Origin: Shewanella piezotolerans WP3
GTDB lineage: Bacteria > Pseudomonadota > Gammaproteobacteria > Enterobacterales > Shewanellaceae
Assembly: GCF_000014885.1 (NCBI RefSeq)
Contig: NC_011566.1
Coordinates: forward strand, 992,001 to 1,056,000
Reading direction: 5' to 3'
DNA length: 64,000 nt
Shown here piece by piece: positions 28,087 through 37,400 of the stretch (its first letter is position 1; every line of letters begins with the position of its first letter). Both the position numbers and the translations under genes were made by a program. The notes below the pieces were generated by a model. It worked only from the letters and a program-made list of their open reading frames with translations. It made no database searches and was not told the DNA's origin.

Positions 28087-28686
28087 ATGCAACGTTACTA
28101 TTTTATGGTGCGATTTTTACCAGAACAAGCAAACCTAGCGTTGCTTACTGGACGATGTATTTCAGTCATGCATGGCTTTATTTGTAAGCATGAAATCCAA
28201 GGCCTTGGTGTTAGCTTCCCTGCTTGGTCTGATGTATCAATCGGCAATATGATTGCTTTTGTTCACACCGATATAGCTGTATTGAACGAGCTGAGGCTAC
28301 AAGGTTATTTTCAAGATATGCAAGAGTATGGGGCCTTCAATATTGGTGATGTTGAGGCGGTTCCTGATAGTTGCACTGAGGTTAGGTTTAAGCGCAATCA
28401 AGCTATCGCAAAAATGTTTGTCGGCGAAACCCGAAGGCGATTAAAACGCTTAGAAAAGCGTGCGTTAGCAAGAGGGGAAGTTTTTAACCCCAGCAAAAGC
28501 TATGAACCGAGGGAGTTAGATAGTTTTCATTGCATAGCAGTAGGAAGCACTAGTACTGAACAGGATTTTCTTTTGCATGTTCAAAAAGAGAATGTACAAA
28601 AGCGTGAAGGGGCTGAATTTAGCCAGCTTGGTTTAGCTACGAATCAGTTACTCAGAGGGACTGTCCCTGAGTTTGATATGTTTTAA
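28087..28686 (+). CDS. cas6f: Cas6f (Csy4) crRNA-processing endoribonuclease
   Basis: 199 residues, typical Csy4 length. It cleaves pre-crRNA at the base of the repeat hairpin and stays bound. MQRYYFMVRFLP at the N-terminus, the likely catalytic His in MHGF (about residue 29-31), and the Arg-rich helix ETRRRLKRLEKRALARGE (about 115-135) fit the family. It lies 130 bp before the array. Confidence 0.93.
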   Translation: MQRYYFMVRFLPEQANLALLTGRCISVMHGFICKHEIQGLGVSFPAWSDVSIGNMIAFVHTDIAVLNELRLQGYFQDMQEYGAFNIGDVEAVPDSCTEVRFKRNQAIAKMFVGETRRRLKRLEKRALARGEVFNPSKSYEPRELDSFHCIAVGSTSTEQDFLLHVQKENVQKREGAEFSQLGLATNQLLRGTVPEFDMF

Positions 28687-28816
28687 CCTTATTTATGGAG
28701 GAGTTTAATAACTTGTTGTTTTGTCGTGAGTTAATAAGTAGTGCTGAAAAATAGGGTAAAAAACAGATTCTTGATTTAGTCATTGAAGAAAAAGAGTTTG
28801 TTGGCTATTGTTGATA

Positions 28817-29024
28817 GTGAACTGCCGAATAGGCAGCTGAAAAGTAGCACTGCGCCCGCTGGCCAAACTTCTGCCGGTGAACTGCCGAATAGGCAGCTGA
28901 AAAGCTATGGCCGAATATGAAAAATCGAGTTGTGGAGTGAACTGCCGAACAGGCAGCTGAAAATGTCAGTGAAGTACAGTCAATTAATCATGCTTTGATA
29001 TCTGCCGAATAGGCAGCAAAACCT
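28817..29024 (+). CRISPR. Type I-F array, 4 repeats and 3 spacers, with atypical last repeat
   Basis: Repeats at 28817-28844, 28877-28904, 28937-28964 and 28997-29024; each is 28 bp and each spacer 32 bp. Repeats 1 and 2 are identical (starting GTGAACTGCCGAATAGGCAG), and repeat 3 has one change in the loop (AAC for AAT). Repeat 4 is atypical: it keeps CTGCCGAATAGGCAG but has GATAT before and CAAAACCT after it. This typical-then-atypical layout is known from I-F3 elements, where the last spacer guides homing. Spacers 1 and 2 match nothing I could find in the window. Bases 28687-28816 are the leader. Confidence 0.95.
28965..28996 (+). other. Homing spacer directed to cobO
   Basis: This 32-base spacer between repeat 3 and the atypical repeat 4 aligns with 12644-12675 in cobO. 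Translated in the cobO frame it reads VSEVQSINHAF, so it was derived from a cobO gene, though not this exact allele. Mismatches at 6, 12, 18, 24 and 30 fall on bases flipped out in Cascade and should be harmless. Confidence 0.9.
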
Positions 29025-29056
29025 CTTCTTATTCTTATGAGAAGAGGTTTTTTATT
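29017..29056 (+). terminator. Terminator after the CRISPR array
   Basis: AAAACCTCTTCT and AGAAGAGGTTTT form a strong stem followed by TTTTATTTG. It begins directly at the end of the atypical repeat, so it ends the pre-crRNA. A near-identical copy follows the solo repeat at 38721. Confidence 0.85.
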
Positions 29057-29156
29057 TGAAAAGCTAGGAGAATGATGTGACGAACCTAGTGTTATGTTTT
29101 TTGTTCGTGATACTCTTTTTCAACTGGATGTAAGCTATCAATAACCTTTTAATGAA

Positions 29157-29375
29157 ATGGTGATTTTTATGACTACAAAAGATCTCAGTGCATGTGACCT
29201 TCTTCGAAAAGCTTGTGATATTTATAAAGGCGACCGTAGCCTAGCTGAATCGCTATTTAACAGTGACGTTCCGGCACTTGGTAATAAAAAGCCCAACGAT
29301 TTACTCGGATCTCCGGAAGGGCGTCAACAGGTCAACGAACTGCTTAATAAAATGGAGTGCGGAGAGTTTTCTTGA
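29157..29375 (+). CDS. Orphan DUF2384 (MbcA/ParS/Xre-type) antitoxin-like protein
   Basis: 72 residues from ATG 29157; an internal ATG at 29169 is equally possible. The C-terminal ALGNKKPNDLLGSPEGRQQVNELLNKMECGEFS region matches the DUF2384 domain that binds RES-type toxins. There is no N-terminal HTH and no RES toxin follows. A frameshifted second copy lies at 38877. It may be a relic, or an orphan antidote against a toxin encoded elsewhere. Confidence 0.65.
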   Translation: MVIFMTTKDLSACDLLRKACDIYKGDRSLAESLFNSDVPALGNKKPNDLLGSPEGRQQVNELLNKMECGEFS

Positions 29376-29973
29376 GTATCAGGACTACCATGCTGGCATA
29401 CTTTTCCCTAAAGTGAGTTTGGAGAAGGTGTTTTTGGCATTAGGAAAAATAGTTCAAAAATGATAATGGATAGCATTAATATTGTAAGTATCTAATAGTC
29501 TCAATTGCATTTGCCTGCACTGTCCACAGATGTGACATATTTGTATGATACTCTTCATTAAATCGATACCGATAATATTCATCTTTAACATGATAGCACT
29601 CCTCTTCAAATAGTGATGACTGCAATATAGACAACTTTGGGGATCTGGAGTCCAAACATCGAGTTAATTTTACTTAAGTGAGTAACTAAATTTAGTATCC
29701 ATCATAGACAGTTTACCGCCTTTTGGTTGTAAGCCTGTTGCGGGTATGTATCCATCTCGGTTGAATTTACCTTGTATGTATCAAATGTATCAAATGTATC
29801 ACTTTTATGTTGACAACTAGTACACCTGCTAGTAATTATATTCCGCAAAATGAAGAGCTCTGACGCGTGCTTTAATGCAATGTTTTGTTGGTGTTAAATT
29901 TTGACTTTGTTTGTGTAGTTGGTTATTTCATCCACAGGATTGGAGTAGCTTCAATAATTCAAGGATTGAACTT
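29376..29973. other. Gene-poor region before the secretion genes
   Basis: About 600 bp without a sound gene. Three tandem TGTATCAAA-type 9-mers lie at 29777-29803. A minus-strand start near 29592 (MLKMNIIGIDLMKSIIQ) resembles the beginning of an IS110-type transposase but decays within 30 codons. Confidence 0.4.
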
Positions 29974-32298
29974 TTGAGTAATACGGTAATGGATTCCGGT
30001 CTTCATTCACTTGTCGCGATCGCGCGATTTCATCAGTTGCCAGCAGAGCCTGAGCAATTATCCCATGAGTTCGGTGTACCGGGCACATCATTTACTGATA
30101 CTGAGATTTTGCTAGCAGCGAAAGCGCTGACTTTAAAAGCTAAGCAGCTGACTTTATCTATCTCTGAATTAAAAAATGGAGTTTTGCCTGCGATTGCCAA
30201 AGATAAGCAGGGCGGTTACTTTGTCATCGCTAGGCTATCGACAGATAATCTTTCTGAGTCTGCTGATAAAGTTGATGAGCAATTGGAGGCTAACCAAGCT
30301 AAGACGAAACAAGATAGCATCCTAATCCATGACCTTGCTCAGGGGGCACCTCAATCGATATCAGTTGATGAGTTACAGCAGCGTTGGTCGGGTGAACTTA
30401 TTGCATTGGTTAGGCGGCAAGGATTTGGTCAGAGTCTGCAGCAAAATTTTGATATTTCATGGTTTATTCCCTCCTTAGTTAAATACCGAAAACTGTTTAG
30501 TGAAGTCTTAATCGCTTCATTCTTTTTGCAACTTTTTGCCTTAGTCATCCCACTTTTCTTTCAAGTTGTGATGGATAAAGTTTTAGTACATCGCGGGTTT
30601 ACCACTTTAGATGTGTTAGCTGTTGGTTTTTTTGTAGTAGTGGTATTCGAAGCCATATTAGGTGGTATTCGAAATTACACTTTTAGCCATACGACAAACA
30701 GGGTCGATGTAGAGCTGGGATCGCGCCTTTTTCAGCATTTGCTAAATTTACCTCTCTCCTATTTTGAATCGAGGCAAGTAGGCCAAAACGTTGCTAGAGT
30801 CAGAGAGTTAGATACCATCCGTAATTTCATCACGGGTACAGCTCTGACGTTAGTGATAGATCTTCTGTTTGTTTTCGTTTTTTTGGCTGTGATGTGGTAC
30901 TACAGCCCTACATTGACTTGGATCGTAATGGGTAGCATTCCATTTTATGTACTCCTATCCGTGTTTATTACTCCTATCTTGCGTCGCCGTCTTGATGAAA
31001 AGTTCAAACATGGTGCGGCCAACACTGCTTTTTTAACTGAGTCAATCACAGGCATTGGTACGGTTAAATCCATGGCTGTTGAACCTCAAATGCGACGTAA
31101 ATTAGAAGACCATCTTTCAAGTTACGTTCACGCCTCTTTTCGCAGTCAAAACCTAGGCAATGTCGCGGGTCAAATAGCAGGGCTTATTAATAAACTAGTT
31201 ACGCTTGGGATCATCTGGGTGGGAGCACACTTAGTCATCGATGGGCATATAAGTGTTGGGCAGTTAGTCGCGTTTAATATGCTCGCAGGCCGAGTCAGTG
31301 GACCTATCTTAAAGCTGGTTCAACTTTGGCAAGACTTTCAACAGGCAGGGATCTCTATCGAACGTCTGGGAGATATTTTAAATACACCGAAGGAACCAGG
31401 TTTCAATCCAAATCGATCGCGCCTTCCTTCTTTGCAAGGTGCGATTAGCTTAGAGCATGTTCGTTTTCGATATAGACCCGATGGCCCAGTAATTCTTAAC
31501 GAGATTAATTTGCAAACACGCCCTGGCGAGGTGATTGGTATCGTCGGCCGCTCCGGATCTGGGAAAAGCACCATAACCAAATTGGTTCAGAGGCTCTATA
31601 TCCCAGAGTCTGGGCGAGTGTTAGTCGATGGGGTTGATCTATCTATGATTGATACGGCTTGGCTTCGTAAACAGATTGGGGTGGTGCTACAAGAAAACTT
31701 CTTGTTTAACCGTACGATCCGAGAAAATATTGCCCTAACCGACCCCTCTATTTCGATGGAACGTGTGGTTGCTGCCGCAAAGATGGCGGGAGCACATGAG
31801 TTTATTGTTGAGCTACCGGAAGGGTATGACAATATCGTGGGAGAGCAAGGTAGTAACCTATCTGGTGGACAGAGACAAAGATTGGCTATCGCGCGTGCGC
31901 TTATTGGTAATCCCCGTATTTTGATTTTTGATGAGGCGACCAGTGCGCTTGATTATGAGTCAGAGCGTTTAGTACAAGACAATATGGCTCGGATCTGTAA
32001 AGGCCGTACTGTTTTTATAATCGCCCATCGCTTAACTACAGTGCGGCAGTGTAACCGTATTATTGTGATGGATAAGGGCCGCATCGTAGAGCAAGGGAAT
32101 CATGACAGCTTGATTGCTCACAATGGATACTATGCCAAGCTGCACAGCTATCAAAGTCACACACCTAACTTACACCCAGTAGAACCTAATCAACCTAATT
32201 ACTCCCAAACCAAGCAAGCCAGAGCTAGCTCTCAAAATAACAGGGTCAATAGATCGACTCCTTCAGCGGCTCAGCACCAAACTGGAGAGAAGATATGA
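29974..32298 (+). CDS. Type I secretion ABC transporter (HlyB/RtxB-like)
   Basis: Start chosen at TTG 29974, with AAGGA eight bases upstream; the frame is open from 29911. The product is 774 residues. The N-terminal C39-like domain lacks the catalytic Cys (MDSGLHSLVAIA), as in HlyB-type proteins for non-cleaved substrates. Then come six membrane segments and an ATPase domain with GRSGSGKST (Walker A), LSGGQRQR and ILIFDEATSALD. The Gln/Ser-rich C-terminus is extra. It overlaps the adaptor gene by 4 bp and should export the RTX protein encoded at 34445. A TolC partner is not in the window. Confidence 0.9.
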   Translation: MSNTVMDSGLHSLVAIARFHQLPAEPEQLSHEFGVPGTSFTDTEILLAAKALTLKAKQLTLSISELKNGVLPAIAKDKQGGYFVIARLSTDNLSESADKVDEQLEANQAKTKQDSILIHDLAQGAPQSISVDELQQRWSGELIALVRRQGFGQSLQQNFDISWFIPSLVKYRKLFSEVLIASFFLQLFALVIPLFFQVVMDKVLVHRGFTTLDVLAVGFFVVVVFEAILGGIRNYTFSHTTNRVDVELGSRLFQHLLNLPLSYFESRQVGQNVARVRELDTIRNFITGTALTLVIDLLFVFVFLAVMWYYSPTLTWIVMGSIPFYVLLSVFITPILRRRLDEKFKHGAANTAFLTESITGIGTVKSMAVEPQMRRKLEDHLSSYVHASFRSQNLGNVAGQIAGLINKLVTLGIIWVGAHLVIDGHISVGQLVAFNMLAGRVSGPILKLVQLWQDFQQAGISIERLGDILNTPKEPGFNPNRSRLPSLQGAISLEHVRFRYRPDGPVILNEINLQTRPGEVIGIVGRSGSGKSTITKLVQRLYIPESGRVLVDGVDLSMIDTAWLRKQIGVVLQENFLFNRTIRENIALTDPSISMERVVAAAKMAGAHEFIVELPEGYDNIVGEQGSNLSGGQRQRLAIARALIGNPRILIFDEATSALDYESERLVQDNMARICKGRTVFIIAHRLTTVRQCNRIIVMDKGRIVEQGNHDSLIAHNGYYAKLHSYQSHTPNLHPVEPNQPNYSQTKQARASSQNNRVNRSTPSAAQHQTGEKI

Positions 32299-33704
32299 GT
32301 GCTTGGGGAATACTAAAAGATGCATGGCAAAATCGTGACAAGTTGGGCGATGTCAATAATAGTCGAGACTTAGCCGCGTTTTTGCCGGCTGCACTTGAAA
32401 TTCAAGAACCCCCCCCAAACCCACTTGCACGTAAGCTTGGCTGGAGCCTGCTTGTTCTATTAGTTATTGCAATAGTATGGGCCTGCTTGGGAGAGGTCAA
32501 TATCGTTGCCTCAGCTGAAGGTAAAATAATTCCAAGCTCAAAAGTGAAGCAAATTCAGCCTTTAGAAAAGGCCGTAGTGAAAAACATTTTGGTGCGTGAA
32601 GGCCAGTATGTGCACCAAGGTGAGCCACTAATTGAGTTAGATAGCACTTTAACAACCGCCGATGAGAAGCGTCTAAGTGGTGAGTTGCACAGTGCTCGTT
32701 TGAGCCTGGCAGGCAGTCAAGCACTGTTAGTCATGCTAGCACAAGATGTCAATGATACTAACATCGCCTTAGTTTCATTGGATTTCCCCCATGTGCCTAA
32801 TGCGACTCAAGTTGAACTCGCTCTACATAAACGCCTGTTGTGGCAGCAGTGGCTTCAATATCGCGCTCAATGGCAGATGCTGCAAAGTAACCTGTTGCAA
32901 ACACAAGCTGAGCAAGCAGCCAGTGACGAGGTGATCGGTAAGCTCGAACAAATATTACCCATTATCACGAAGCGCACCAGCACGATGAAGGGCTTACATA
33001 AACAAAATTATGCCTCTGAAAACGACTATTTAGCACTCGAGCAGGAGCGTATTCAATATACTCACGACTTAGCTGCTGAGCACCAAAGGCTTAAGCAACT
33101 GCAAGCGTCAGAATCGGAAGTTAGACAGCAATTTAACACCTTAAAGGCACAAACCTCTGTCACTGAACTGACTAAAATACCGCAAATTCAACAACAAATC
33201 GCCTCGCTGCAAGAGGAGTTAGCTAAAGCCGTCGATCGTAATAAAAAACAGGTTTTATATGCGCCAGTGTCTGGCCAAGTACAGGAACTTTCAATTGGCA
33301 CTGTTGGTGGTGTGGTGACCGAGGCGCAGCAGCTAATGTTAATCGTGCCAGATGAAGTACTGCTCGATGTTGAAGTATTTTTAGATAATAAAGATATTGG
33401 TTTTGTTAGAGAAAAAATGTTAGCAGAGATAAAAATTCATACTTTCCCCTTTACTAAATACGGCATCATCGATGGCGAGGTTATTTCGGTATCTAACGAT
33501 GCCACCGTCGATGAGCAGCGCGGCTTAATCTACGGTATGCGCCTCAAGATGAAACAGAGCACTATCATGGTTGAGGGTAAAGAGATAAAGCTGATGCCTG
33601 GCATGGCGGTGACCGCAGAAGTGCAAACGGGTAAGCGACATATTATCGAGTTTTTTATGGCGCCGTTATTACGGTATAGGCAAGAGAGTATTAGAGAAAG
33701 ATAA
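32295..33704 (+). CDS. Type I secretion membrane-fusion protein (HlyD-like)
   Basis: 469 residues. One N-terminal transmembrane helix (LGWSLLVLLVIAIVWACLGEV, about residues 49-69) is followed by a lipoyl half (VKNILVREGQYVHQGEPLIELDST), a long coiled-coil (about 130-300) and the second lipoyl half (VLYAPVSGQVQELSIGTVGG). The C-terminal MPGMAVTAEVQTGKRHIIEFFMAPL is the HlyD family signature. It bridges the ABC transporter to an outer-membrane TolC. The gene overlaps the transporter gene by 4 bp. Confidence 0.92.
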   Translation: MSAWGILKDAWQNRDKLGDVNNSRDLAAFLPAALEIQEPPPNPLARKLGWSLLVLLVIAIVWACLGEVNIVASAEGKIIPSSKVKQIQPLEKAVVKNILVREGQYVHQGEPLIELDSTLTTADEKRLSGELHSARLSLAGSQALLVMLAQDVNDTNIALVSLDFPHVPNATQVELALHKRLLWQQWLQYRAQWQMLQSNLLQTQAEQAASDEVIGKLEQILPIITKRTSTMKGLHKQNYASENDYLALEQERIQYTHDLAAEHQRLKQLQASESEVRQQFNTLKAQTSVTELTKIPQIQQQIASLQEELAKAVDRNKKQVLYAPVSGQVQELSIGTVGGVVTEAQQLMLIVPDEVLLDVEVFLDNKDIGFVREKMLAEIKIHTFPFTKYGIIDGEVISVSNDATVDEQRGLIYGMRLKMKQSTIMVEGKEIKLMPGMAVTAEVQTGKRHIIEFFMAPLLRYRQESIRER

Positions 33705-33715
33705 AGGGTTTTTAT

Positions 33716-34432
33716 ATGATTGTTATCAGAAGTAATCTAGTCCTGTTAATGTTTGTATTTTTTTCCATACCAATGAATTCATATGGCATGGATTGTAGTA
33801 AAAGTTTTTATATGGAAAGTTACAATGTTAATAGAATAAATGAAGCTATAGGTAGCCATCCAGATAAAAAAATTATAGAGAAAATTGATAAGTCTAAAGG
33901 TGTGTTGTTGTATCTTAAAGGTTTGATGTTAAATTATGGTGTTTACTATGGCCGGAATTATAATGAAGCATTAAAAATATTTGATACATTATCAATGCGT
34001 GACAGTTTATCTTCTTTTCAAGCTGGACTTATATTATTTCTTTGTGAGAATGATATATCTATAAATGATCGGAATCATGATGTTTATTACTACTTTGATT
34101 TGGCATATAAGAATGGAGAACCAAGGGCTGGGTATTTTAAGTATCTGCTTGAATATTATTCTGAGAAGATAAGTTTGAATAAATATGTGCAGAGCCTAGT
34201 TGAAGTTAATAATTTGGAAAGATCATCGCTTGTTGATTTTGAATTGGCTTACCAAGCTTACTTGAGCGATAGTGAATATAGGTACTTATTGGAGGGGACG
34301 AAACTGTTTTCTACCTGTGATTTCTATAATGTTATAACTGAACCTTCTATATATGATGATGCTGAATTGAATAGTAGGCTGTATTTTATTAAAGAAATTA
34401 ATTCCGGATATTACAATGGTTGTATTAATTAA
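33716..34432 (+). CDS. Secreted protein of unknown function in the RTX locus
   Basis: 238 residues with an N-terminal signal peptide (VLLMFVFFSIPMNSYG, about residues 9-24). The mature part contains helical repeats resembling Sel1/TPR units (ALKIFDTLSMRDSLSSFQAGLILF, YYFDLAYKNGEPRAGYFKYLLEYY). It lies 11 bp after the adaptor gene and 12 bp before the RTX gene, so it belongs to the operon. A chaperone or immunity-like role for the RTX protein is a guess. AT-rich compared with neighbours. Confidence 0.65.
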   Translation: MIVIRSNLVLLMFVFFSIPMNSYGMDCSKSFYMESYNVNRINEAIGSHPDKKIIEKIDKSKGVLLYLKGLMLNYGVYYGRNYNEALKIFDTLSMRDSLSSFQAGLILFLCENDISINDRNHDVYYYFDLAYKNGEPRAGYFKYLLEYYSEKISLNKYVQSLVEVNNLERSSLVDFELAYQAYLSDSEYRYLLEGTKLFSTCDFYNVITEPSIYDDAELNSRLYFIKEINSGYYNGCIN

Positions 34433-34444
34433 AAAGGAGTTTTC

Positions 34445-37400
34445 ATGAATAATGTTTTATCATGGTTGTATAATGGATGGGGGAATTATGAAACAGGGAA
34501 AGGTGCTGGAGACTTAATAGATAGTAGAAATGAATTGATCGAGGCTTGTAAAGAAGGATATTCAAATCCAACTGCTGGGAATGCGCAGAAGATAAGAGAT
34601 GCTGCCGATGAGTATCGAAGAAATGCTGCTAAATCTGGAACAGGGCTATTAGTTAGTGATCCAATTCTTGGCAAAGCTCTGGGTCAGTTAATTGATAATG
34701 AAAATCTAAGGGATTATTATCATGGAAATGAACGTGATAATAAAAGGTGGAGTGAAATAGCCCAAGCATTAGGCCATGAGGACTGGGAAAAAGATGGTAT
34801 AAGAGAACAGTGTACCCTAGAGGGGATTACTCAGCTAGTAAATGAAATCGGCAATATACCTCCAGGTTCAAGTCGTGTTATTGATCCTTTGATGATTGAT
34901 CTAGATGGAGACGGGCTTGAGCTTACCTCAAGTATATATTTTGATAATGACAATGATGGAATTCTTAATCGTACTAGTTGGGTAGGTTCTGATGATGGTG
35001 TCTTAGTTTTTGATATAAATAGTAATGGTTTGATTGAAAATGGTAGTGAAATTTTTGGAGATGACTTTGTTAAAAGTAACGGCGAGAAGGCTATTGATGG
35101 TTTTGATGCGTTAAGAGATTTAGATTCCAATAATGATGGCCAGTTCGATAGTAATGATAGTAACTTTGCAGATGTTAATATCTGGCGTGATTTGGATCAA
35201 GATGGAGTTGCGGATGACGGTGAACTTTTTACACTTGAAAGTCTGGGTATACAAAGCATAGGGTTAGAGGAAGTCCGCACTAATACGCCATTAAATGATA
35301 GCGTGGAGGTTAGTCGTTCAACGGTCAATTTGATTAATGGAAGTACTCTGAATATTCATGATGTAAACTTAGCATCAAGTACATTGCATACGGCATATGA
35401 TCATACGGGAATTGAGTTAGATGACTCGATTAGAAGTATGGCAAATATCATAGGTATGGGACGAGTAGACAGTTTGCAGTATTCAATGAAGCAAAATATT
35501 GAACTGAAAAACTTAGTAGTGCAGTTCTCTTCTTTAGATTCAATGGATGGTCAGTTAGGGTTAATTCAGGCTATTACTGAACAGTGGGCGAAAACTCATA
35601 ACTCTGCTGCATTAGATCGTATAGTCGAATGGAATGTTGGTAGGTTTGTTAGCTCCGTTAGTACAGATCCGGAAACAGGTCGCCGTGTCGAAACCACTTC
35701 GGTAGCGTTTATGCCAGAAGTGTTATCTGAGGAGTTGAGTTATAAAATAAATATATTATCAGCTTTTTATGGTGATGATAGATTTAAAAATGTAAACGTA
35801 ATGGGAGATCGCTTAGGTGGAGCATTACAAGCTATTGATGCCGCAATTGATTCTTTGCAAAATAATTTCTATGAACTATTAGTGTCGCAGACTCGCTTAA
35901 ATAAGTATTTAGATTTAATTGATGTTGATTTTGGTAGCGAGAATATTTTTAATTATGAAGCATTAAATGAGTATGTTAAACGACAAGTGCAAACAGGGGA
36001 AGATAAACTAACGGTATTAGAGGATATATTATTCATTATAGAAAGGGATCCTGTCTTACTTGCTGATTCAGAACTATACCTTCAATTGAATGATTTAATT
36101 GACCTCTTGCCAATTGAAGAGACTAAAGAACTTCTAGATGAACACAACGTTAGTGTAGATGATTTTGGTTATATATTTAAGAGTTACTTGGGTGTTGAAA
36201 TTGTTTCTGTTAAAGATGGTTACACTGATGCACTAGTAATTAATCGAGATGCCCCAGTTATTTTATTAGCAGGAGATTCGGTGACCAATGTTACCATAAA
36301 TGCGCCAGAAGTAATAGTTACAGCTGGAAGCGGAGATGATCATGTTACCACTGGAAGTGGTGAGGATTTAATTGAGGCTGGTAACGGTAACGATACTATA
36401 AACTCTGGATCTGGTAACGACACTATATATGGTGGTGCAGGTAATGACACGATAAATACTGGTGCTGGCGATGATATAGCATACGGTGCAGCAGGTGAAG
36501 ACGTTATAAATTCAGGTGCTGGTAATGACACCATTTATGGTGGTGCGGGTAATGACACGATAAATACTGGTGCTGGCGATGATAAAGCGTACGGTGGTGC
36601 GGGTGACGACATGTTAACCAATACTGGAGCGGGTGATACGGCGCTGTACGGGGAGGAGGGGCATGACACCTTAACCGGGTACTACCGTGCGAATAACACG
36701 CTAGATGGTGGTGAGGGTAATGACACACTCACCATGAATTCGATATCTTCGAGCTATCGAGATTCCAGTAACAGTCTGCGTGGTGGTCGAGGTGATGACA
36801 GTTTTACCATGGGATATGGCAGTGACACCTACCATTATGATTTAGGCGATGGTCATGATGTCATTCGAGACAAGGGATATGACTCGAGTCAGGATGAGAC
36901 GAAACATCGTCGAGACACGTTAGTATTGGGTGCCGGTATTACGCGTGAGATGGTGAGCTTCACTCATGACAGTGCGGGTAACATTATTATCACGATAACA
37001 GATCCGGATAATGCGGCCAATAATGGCAGTATTATGGTGATGGGTGCATACACGAGCAGCACGTATCGAATTGAAGGTATCGAGTTTTCGGGTGATGAAA
37101 GTGGCGCCAGTAACTTGGATGAAGCGGCAATATTGGCCGCAGCAGAAGGGATGTTTGGTACTGATGGTGATGACGCACTGACGGGCACGTCGATGAGTGA
37201 GACGCTTTATGGTGGTGAGGGTAATGACGTTATTCATACTGGGTCGGGTGAGGATATTGCCTATGGCGGTGCAGATAATGACACGTTAACCAATACTGGA
37301 GCGGGTGATACGGCGCTGTACGGGGAGGAGGGGCATGACACCTTAACCGGGTACTACCGTGCGAATAACACGCTAGATGGTGGTGAGGGTAATGACACAC

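Noticed and set aside
28877..28936. Spacers 1 and 2 as self-targeting within the window
   Set aside because: I compared both strands of each spacer with flanking and cargo sequence by eye and saw no extended match with a CC PAM.
29530..29640. IS110-type transposase start on the minus strand
   Set aside because: Similarity covers fewer than 20 codons and then stops; too short to call an insertion sequence.
34486..37237. Minus-strand open frames across the RTX gene
   Set aside because: They mirror the repetitive coding sequence and have repetitive, non-protein-like composition with no start signals.
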